NCBI RefSeq assembly: GCF_010093535.1
Contig: NW_022985167.1
Location: 1,989,472-2,053,471 of the forward strand
DNA: 64,000 nt
Source: Lindgomyces ingoldianus
Taxonomy: Eukaryota > Ascomycota > Dothideomycetes > Pleosporales > Lindgomycetaceae
Direction: 5' to 3'
Shown here: positions 57,141 through 64,000 of the stretch, in pieces
Layout of the letters: every line of letters begins with the position of its first letter
How positions within the stretch are numbered: the first letter of the stretch is position 1
The notes under the pieces: generated by a model
Told to the model about the DNA's origin: nothing
What the model saw: only the letters and a program-made list of their open reading frames with translations
Database searches by the model: none
Program-made: the position numbers and the translations under genes

Positions 57141-60139
57141 CCCTATGTTTCAAGCTCACAGCGTTGCTGCCGCGCTAACGCGCTAACGCGTCCTAAACCT
57201 CTAACCTATACCTCTTATCTACAAGTAAGGATTAAGTAGTTGTACTAGGCTTAATATTTAGCGCTTTCTCTTACTAGGATAGCCTATTAAAGCAATTACT
57301 AACTGTAAGGACTGCTTTAAGTAAGCTATTTATAACATAGAGAAGAATCTTAAAGCGTTTAGCACTACTTAAAAGCCTTTAACAGCAACACTTAGGCAGC
57401 CTATTAAGATAGGCGCTTAAGACGCTAACGCGCTCTATAATAAGCTAATGCAGAGTAGGTAGATGTATTAAGATAAAATTTACTACTAGTTACTTATAAA
57501 AAGAGGTGTTTATATTAGTTAACTAACTATTTTATAGTTCTTAAAGCAGAAGGGGTAGAGTAAGTATACCTTATAGCCTTTTTTAATCTATTATAATAAG
57601 TAACTCTGTAAGATGTTCTACTAAAGCCTTAGGCAGTTTACTGCTAATAACTTTTATTTATAAGTCTATTTTTAACAAGAAAACTAGCTAAAGGCACTAC
57701 ACATACGCGCTAGTAGGCTATAAAGCGCGATATACCTAGGAAATAAAGTAAGGGGCTACTTAGGCAATCCTACCTGCGTACACTGTTAACAGCTACCTAC
57801 CCTGCACTAGTATTAAAGAGGGTTACTTTGCCTACAAGGATTTTAAAGATTAGATCTAAAACGCGCTCCTACTAACTCTCTAGACAACATACAGCTTTAA
57901 ACTAATAGTTGTAATTATAAATAACGTCTCTATCTATTAGAATCCTAAGGTTGTTAAGATAATTAAATAAAATAGTTATATTATACACTTTTTACTGCTA
58001 TACTTGCCTAACTTTAACTTAATTAAGCTTACATTTAAAGTACTTAAGGCGTAAATCTAGTAGAATTATAGGTATATTTAGGCGTGTTTTTTAAACTTTA
58101 GCAACTTTCTGCAGGCGTGTATTTAGAAGAGTAAATGTAATAGGTTTGCTAGGAAACATTTTAAGTACTCTATAAGCAAATTATATATAGAAAAGGCTTA
58201 ATTAGTAGAGGCTAGGCGCAAGATAGCAAGGTAGAGAGGGTAGATAAGAAAAGGCAGGCTGTAGAGGGTAATAGTTTAATATAATTTTACATAAAAGCTT
58301 GCTAACTTTTCTTTGCTTGTCTATTACTAACTATAACAATCTACCTTAATTACTACCTGTTAGCCCTGCTAGAGCCACTGCAGCCTAGTAGTATTGCTTA
58401 TAGCAGCAGATATCCTTTTATAAGTGTTAAACAACCCTATTTTTAAGCTTAAAAAGTTTACTAATAGCAAGTTTATAAAGCTTACTACTTATAGCTAACA
58501 TCTCTTTTAAATTCTTAATAGTCTACTTTTACTTGCTTACTACCTTTACTATGTAAAGGTAGTCCTTTTAGTTATCTTCTAGCTGCTATTTAACTAGCTA
58601 CTTAAAAAACTCCTTTATAGTACTGCAAAAGTTGCTACTATTAGTAATAGAGCTTAAACTAATAGTAATAGGCCTTAAAGCAGCAGCACTAGCTAGGGTA
58701 AGAGGCCTCTAAGAAACTAGCTGCAGGTAAGGCAAGTACTACACAGCAATAGCAGAGTAGCTACTAGCTAACACAGCAGCAGGGTACATAAAAGGCAGAA
58801 CAACTTGCAGAAACTAGGCGCTAAAAACACTTATATTTTACTAAGATCTAATCTGTTTACAGTAAGCAAGCTTTATTTACTACTGCTTATATTGCTAATT
58901 TTTATCTTACTGTGCTTAAATCTTATTTTTTTTTTACTACTTACGCCTTTAATTTTTCTTACTACTATTAGAGTTGCTTAAGTTATTATAACGCCTATGT
59001 TTTTTTACTCTTACCTTTTCTTTGTTCTTAGCAACTTTAAGCTAGTTGCTAGTTAAACCTTACTAGTGCTTAACTAAGCTAATTAGAGGCTAGCTTATAT
59101 AAACTCTATTTTTACTATTAAGGCAGGTAAGCGCTTATAACTTAGAGTTAACTAGTTAGATCTTAAAGTGCTTACTGCTTAAGTAGATATAATACTAATA
59201 AGTAAAGTTATTATAGTTCTTAGTGTAGTACTTTTATATGTAGTAGATCTAGCTTTCTAACTTAGCTTATAATTTAAACTGCTTTTAGCGCTAAGCAGCT
59301 TTTATCTTATTTATTAATTGCCTCTTGCGTTTAGAGGTAAACTAACTAGAAGTTACCACCTCTAGCTAGTTAAAGGACAGATTATTAAATGCCTAGCTAC
59401 ACAGAAAAGCTTTTTTAAGTAGCTTACACTTTACTTAAACTTTTACTTTAAGCTCTACTTACTTATTTAGCAACTCTCTTTTAACAGTAATCTAATAGTT
59501 TATTGCTTTAAAAAGTTAGCAGCCCTTAGTTAAGCTAAAATTATTAAGGTTAATAGTAATAAACTTAGTGCTTTTTTTACTAGTAAGCTTAAACTCTACT
59601 GTGCAGCTTACTATCTTATAGGTCCTACTCTTTACTATTAAAGTAGAATTTTTAATTATCTTTTTAACTATCTCCTTTATTTAAAACATAAAGAAAACCC
59701 CCTAAGTCTCTACCTTTAGTAGCTGCAATACTACCCTCTTGCTGTTTACATACAGCTTATATAATATATCTAGTTGCTAAAGGTATTTAGTTAGTAGTAA
59801 TAACGCCCTAGCCTAAGCCTTAGGGCTACTTGTTAGAAGATGTATTAGTGAAAATATTGCTCTAGGCGCAATTAGTGGTAACAATAGTAGGTTCTGCAAC
59901 TCTCCTAGAGCAGTACTAACAGGCGCAGAGCTCCCCTAGGTACCCGCTAAGGGACCTACTTTAGGTGGTGCTTAAAAGCTTACTACCTTACGCGTTTTTA
60001 GTTAACTAGTCTTCTTTTAAGCCTTTAATGTAGCCTTTAAGGCTATTGTTAAGGCCTTCTTTGCAGCTGTTTAAATTAGTTGTTGTTAAGCCTTTTTAGT
60101 AGCTCTAGTTGCCCTCTAAGGCCTCTCGCTAGCCATGCT

Positions 60140-60329
60140 ATAACACTAGAAAAGTTGTTAGTATAGCCTATTACGCGTAGTTAAATATCTTTATTTTTTT
60201 AACTAACTTTAACTAAGGACCTAGAGCAATTTAGTGGCTGCACAACGCGTTTTGCAGTTTACTAGCAAAATACGCGCGCGAAAAAAAGGCAAGGGTGACG
60301 CCAAGCATTGCACCGATTTTTGAATACGA
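60140..60329. repeat. Right terminal inverted repeat of the Tc1/mariner element
   Basis: Reverse complement of 56948-57140 with about 40 differences. Confidence 0.8.
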
Positions 60330-60339
60330 TAGATAGAGC

Positions 60340-60490
60340 TTACTAAAGTGGCGAGCCAAAAGCAAGGTACACTCAACAGCTTTAGCGTCAACATTATCAG
60401 CCATCAACAAATCAATCAGCCTATCGCCTAAAACCACGTGGGCATCTACCCTGCATCGAGGACTTAGCTGGGGGCTTGGCTGAACCGCTC
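60340..60490 (-). repeat. Repeat copy A, minus strand
   Basis: Its reverse complement resembles 61990-62130: both translate in one frame with the pattern LSP.RVDA.VVL.D..ID.L..D.V.AK. It lies beside the Tc1/mariner insertion; the copy is truncated or interrupted there. The function of the repeated segment is not recognised. Confidence 0.6.
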
Positions 60491-61177
60491 AGCTATTTAG
60501 AAAAATCTTCCCCGCATAGCGACGCTCAGACCCGTCGGAAAGTCTCGCAGTCTGCCGCCATGGCTAGATTATAAGACTACCCCCAACCCCTCTGATTTTG
60601 TTATACTGCGTTGTATAATCACGTTACATTAGTAGCTATTTTATTAGCCTCTTGCGGCGCATCATCCAGGTCAAACGTGCCTAGTGCAGCTAATATACGT
60701 GGCGAGGAAGTGGAGCGTCTAGAACATTCAGTTGGCGCAGAAGCAAGTAGAAGATCCTTTTGCAACATCTCACGATGCATACGCCAGCGCAGGGTGGACC
60801 AGCGGTTTATGCCGATGATCCTGAAGAGCACTCTTTTTCTTCTCTCAATCTACCTAACACGGTTTTATCAGCTAGCCTTAGATTCTTCAAGAGCACTTTC
60901 TCTAGCGTCTCTCTTCTGAGACTGACTAGCTAAAATGCCATCCCTGTACGAACACATTGCCTGTGTTCTCTGCTGACCATAGAGTATGCCCGGCGTAGGT
61001 GCCCCCGCAGCCTTTAATGTCCATACTATTAACCTTGAGCCTACGTGGTTTCACATCTGACCCAAAGCCGTGCTTATCTCCAAATTAATGGATTCCGTCG
61101 CCGTCAGCCTCTATATGACGAAATTTGAGATGGTACAATTATATAATCAGCAATAACTCTGCTTAGAATCTTATTGT
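60491..61177. other. Unassigned stretch between repeat copy A and the HeLo relic
   Basis: A 102-codon plus-strand frame (60611-60919) and a 70-codon minus-strand frame overlap here; neither is recognisable. Nothing else seen. Confidence 0.3.
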
Positions 61178-61825
61178 CTATAATTTTAAACTTGTTATTA
61201 TTGTGCCTAAGTACCTTAACAAGTTTAAGGACATATTATTTTGTAAAGCCTCTAACTTCCTATTTGTAAAGTTCCTTAAACTAATACTTGTTATAGGAAG
61301 CGGTTCTACAAGACTGCTAATTAGAGTAATAAGTTACTTGATTAAGAAGTTAAAGCTGTATTTGCCATACAGACAACGCCTAAACAGTCTTCTGTGGCAA
61401 GCTGGGATGCCTCTGCCGCTCCCTTGATGTTAACTTAGAGACACAACAAGACACTTTAAACCCCTAGACCTCTAGTATCTGCACTTCATCTAGAGGCCCC
61501 AAGTCCAGATTCTTGCGTTTCTTCTTCTGGCAGGCGGCATACTTAGCCGAAGTGGCTTTTGCCTCTACAAAAGCAGCGTCAATTTTTCCAAGCCATTCGC
61601 AAGCTTTGATGATATCTGCGCCTTTTTACAAAGCCCTTGGTCTAGAATTTGCCTTTCAGAATATCAGCAGGTTCAACCAACGGGTTAAGCGAACTTGAGC
61701 GGCTTCCGGCCGAGAGAGACAGAACCCGAAGTCCTTTCTGAAGCGTTGACCACGTCGGATATATTGGAAGTAGTCTAGGCAGGATGTGAAGATGCCTGGA
61801 ATACCGTCAATCGAGAGAGGCTGGG
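61178..61825 (-). pseudogene. HeLo-domain (HET-S/LOP-B type) protein gene, degraded
   Basis: Minus-strand translation from about 61825 follows the HeLo domain from its start to its end: a 'GIPGIFTSCLDYFQYI' segment that matches the 'GLF..C.DCFEY' N-terminal helix, then 'RFRKDF...LSRPEAAQVRLTRW', then 'ACEWLGKIDAAFVEAKATSAKY', 'ALYGKYSF...LITLISSLVEPLP' and a C-terminal 'RKLEAL...SLNLL' helix, ending at a TAG at 61178-61180. HeLo domains in fungi form the cell-death effector of NLR and HET-S-type incompatibility systems. Here three in-frame stops (in the 61.43-61.67-kb part) and at least one frameshift (near 61.39 kb) kill the gene. No amyloid-type C-terminal prion segment is visible. It is head to head with the NLR gene at 62315, 490 bp away. 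Confidence 0.62.
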
Positions 61826-61989
61826 TGAGTTATTGTAATAGTGGTAGTGTACGGAGTACGGATCCGTATGTTGTGGGGGTTAAATAGGGGGTGCTGCACA
61901 GCCCTTTCACAAGCCAGCGTACGGATGTAGACGATGATTAGTGTTTACAGAGGAGAAGCGCCGAGTCGATTCGAAGCGCTAAAATCAGA

Positions 61990-62130
61990 TAAGACACCAG
62001 CTCAGTTAAGCCCTCCTCGCAGGGTTGATGCCCCCGTGGTTTTGTGTGACGGGCCGATTGATTCGTTGATAGGCGATGATGTAAATGCTAAATCTGCGAG
62101 GACGCCTTTATTTAGCCTACGCTCACCACT
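61990..62130 (+). repeat. Repeat copy B, plus strand
   Basis: Homologous to the reverse complement of 60340-60490. It lies 185 bp upstream of the NLR start codon, so it may belong to that gene's 5' region and copy A to a lost sister. Confidence 0.6.
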
Positions 62131-62314
62131 TAGTTGAGCCTTCGCGGTTTGTACTAGCTAATTATCAACCCCAGCAGCACCAGGTTCACACTCGCACTCG
62201 CCCTCATCGTCCTCACACGCCTAGGTCAAGCTCGATAATCTGCGCAGCCTACGAACTCTAAATTAACCTACTTGATGCTAATATTATTTACATGGGCATT
62301 CGGCTTTAAGAAAA

Positions 62315-64000
62315 ATGGCAAGCTCATCTTGGAATAGTTATAGAGACATCTTCGCAAGCGGAAAAGTCAAAATGATACTTGGAAATGTTTTCTTGAGTGC
62401 GCTGAGTTTTAATACTATTTTTTAAACTAAATGCTAACATAGGCTCCAGATCAATCCCCCCCATCCCCGTGTAACTACAATGGCCACTACGCATTTTCCT
62501 CCTTCCCTCCGGTTACCACTTTTGTACCACGACCTAGCCTACGCGACAAGATACATGAGCAGCTCACACGCGAAAGGACTCAGGATGATGGACAGGGTCC
62601 AAGAATTGTTGTTGTGTGGGGGCTAGGTGGGGCCGGCAAGTCGCAGCTTGTCCGAAGCTATCTTCAGCAACACAAACACGAATACAGCGCAAGCTTCTGG
62701 ATTGAAGCATGTCGGAAAGAAACTATTGAGCGTGCCTTCCGGGAAATCTACCACTTACTGTTCAAAGTAACTACGGACGGGGACCTGAAGAGTGAAGATG
62801 CAGTGTTGGCAGTTAAAAACTGGTTCATTGAGCGAGAAGGCAGGTGGCTATTTGTTTTCGATGGCGCAGATGGCATCGATAGTATGGATGCAAATGAAGA
62901 GGCAGATGATTTCGTCGATATTCGGCACTTTATCCCAGATAAACCATCCATTGATGTCATCCTTACCACCCGAAGCTCAAGTGCCGAAGGACTGACGGCA
63001 CTAGAAATGGTGAAGGTAGCCGAAATGAAACCAAGGGAGGCGGCGAAACTGTTCAAAAACTGCTCAAAGATAGATGATAAAGGCGGTAATGAGGCTGCGG
63101 TTAAAGAAATCGTGGAGGAACTTGGCTACTTCGCGCTCGCAGTCAGCCTATCTGGGACATACGTATGTAATACTCCACGGCTGAAGCTGCATCTGGGAAA
63201 ATACCTCGATGAATACCAAACGCGACGAAAAGAGATACTTGCTCGGAAGCCTAACTCGCTCGTCCACCAGTACGGAGAGAGTGTTCTTACCACATGGGAG
63301 ACAACGTTTGATGCAGTCACCCAGAAGTGTATTCAGACATCAAAACTTCTGACCCTACTAGGGTTTATTAACTTTGACGACATATTCATTGACCTCTTTG
63401 TACCTACGAGCCAAGGCAATGGCTACGAGCAGAATGGAGAGAATGGAGCAGTGGTTGCATGGTATGACAGAATATTTGAAGGAGCGAAACCCGACGTGCA
63501 TACCATAGAAAATAACTTTGAGATCCTGCAGTCGTATGGCCTTCTTCAGTGGAAATCGGACCAGAGCTACACTATGCACAAGCTCGTACACGCTTGGGCG
63601 CTTGACAGACTTCTTATAGACGACCAGCGCAGCTTCGTGCTTCCGTCATTGCGCCTCTTGTTCAACGCAATATCAAAAGCCGGCCACAAGCCTGAAGCGC
63701 GGCAGCGACTTGTGCCACACATTATGGCTAATTTTAAGGCGGTTTCCAAGGCAAATCTAGAAGACTCAGATAGAGAAGTTGCTGTTAGACTCTTTAGTAC
63801 AAGTGGCAACTTCCTGTACAATGCGGGGCATTGGGTAAAGGCGTATAGCATACAAGATTTCGTGTACTCTGAGACGCTTAAAATGTGGGGCGACAGCAAT
63901 CAACAAACTATCTCAGCAATGAGCAACCTTGCCAGCACGCTGGGCGATCAAGGCAAGCTGGAGGAAGCAGCAGCGATGAGGAAGGAAGTGCTAGAGAAGA
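62315..64000 (+). CDS. NLR-like STAND protein, NB-ARC domain plus TPR repeats (partial at the right edge)
   Basis: Exon 1 is 62315-62396 and exon 2 begins at 62443, joined over a 46-bp GT-AG intron with a TGCTAACATAG end. Exon 2 stays open to the end of the window (519 codons), so the gene is intact but unfinished. Seen: a short N-terminal stretch of about 80 residues with no known effector domain, the P-loop GLGGAGKS (residues ~87-94), Walker B LFVFD (~163-167), the ILTTRSS motif (~195-203), an 'LGYFALAVSL' block matching the GLPLA motif, and the MHD-like 'MHKLVHAWA' (~405-413). TPRs begin near residue 474 and the last residues read 'TISAMSNLASTLGDQGKLEEAAAMRKEVLEK'-like TPR_10/12 repeats. 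In fungi such proteins sense non-self through variable repeats and trigger cell death through an N-terminal effector. An upstream effector exon cannot be excluded. Confidence 0.9.

Larger units (their letters stand above)
56948..60329 (+). mobile_element. Tc1/mariner-type DNA transposon with long terminal inverted repeats, RIP-degraded
   Basis: Terminal inverted repeats of about 190 bp (56948-57140 and 60140-60329, starting TCGTATTCAAAAATCGGTGC on both ends) bound a 3.4-kb element, and TA dinucleotides flank both ends (56946-56947 and 60330-60331), the usual target duplication of the Tc1/mariner class. The plus strand at about 57180-58270 holds a stop-riddled DDE_3-like transposase: 'INNVSIYQNPK' near 57920-57950 corresponds to the second catalytic Asp block, and 'LPNFNLIKLTFKVLKA' near 58000-58050 to the SPDFNPIE motif. 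The rest (58.3-60.1 kb) keeps low stop density on the minus strand near 59.8-60.1 kb, which hints at a second, opposite gene. It inserted into repeat copy A (60340 onward). Confidence 0.8.

Noticed and set aside
60611..60919. 102-codon plus-strand frame
   Set aside because: Overlapped by a minus-strand frame, no recognisable domain, and in a repeat-rich stretch.

Overview
The window comes from a filamentous ascomycete (Pezizomycotina). Genes carry several short introns of about 40-175 bp with GT-AG or GC-AG borders and CTAAC/CTGAC-type branch points. The gene families are typical of that group: a Zn2Cys6 regulator with a middle homology region, a fungal P450, SAT4-type seven-helix proteins, an NB-ARC/TPR protein and a HeLo domain. 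The transposons are saturated with C-to-T and G-to-A changes and are therefore very AT-rich, which is the signature of repeat-induced point mutation (RIP). I cannot name the genus.

Layout. 1-16.1 kb is a nested, RIP-degraded transposon block. It holds an inverted gypsy LTR copy running off the left edge (1-767), a pogo/Fot1-like DNA transposon remnant (768-1825), a complete chromodomain-type gypsy element (2082-7743, 318-bp LTRs, 5-bp target duplication) and a complete copia element (9069-15755, 218-bp LTRs, 5-bp target duplication). The copia element has an odd GC-rich, un-RIPed stretch before its 3' LTR. 16.5-17.9 kb holds a five-exon SAT4-family gene with one frameshift. 18.57-19.51 kb is a small hAT-type element with an 8-bp target duplication.

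21.3-29.8 kb is the main gene neighbourhood: a cytochrome P450 (minus), a divergent sugar-porter-like MFS gene (plus, broken by two TGG-to-TAG-like stops) and a Zn2Cys6 transcription factor (minus). This resembles a small, decaying metabolic cluster. 29.8-40.6 kb has normal base composition but no convincing gene. A 671-residue disordered Ser/Pro-rich protein follows (40.6-42.7 kb), then 5 kb without a clear gene, a second, intact SAT4-family gene (47.6-49.7 kb), a decayed Dal5-like MFS gene (about 51.4-52.7 kb), a three-repeat gelsolin/severin protein (53.2-54.5 kb) and a small RING protein (55.1-55.7 kb).

55.7-64 kb is again repeat-rich. It contains a second hAT copy (inverted relative to the first), a RIPed Tc1/mariner element with long terminal inverted repeats (56.9-60.3 kb), a degraded HeLo-domain gene (61.18-61.83 kb, minus) and, head to head with it, an intact NB-ARC/TPR NLR-like gene running off the right edge (62.3-64 kb, plus). 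The HeLo/NLR pair, enclosed by an inverted duplicate, is the most interesting part of the window: these families act in fungal non-self recognition and regulated cell death.

All gene models here come from hand translation and hand-placed splice sites, without database searches.
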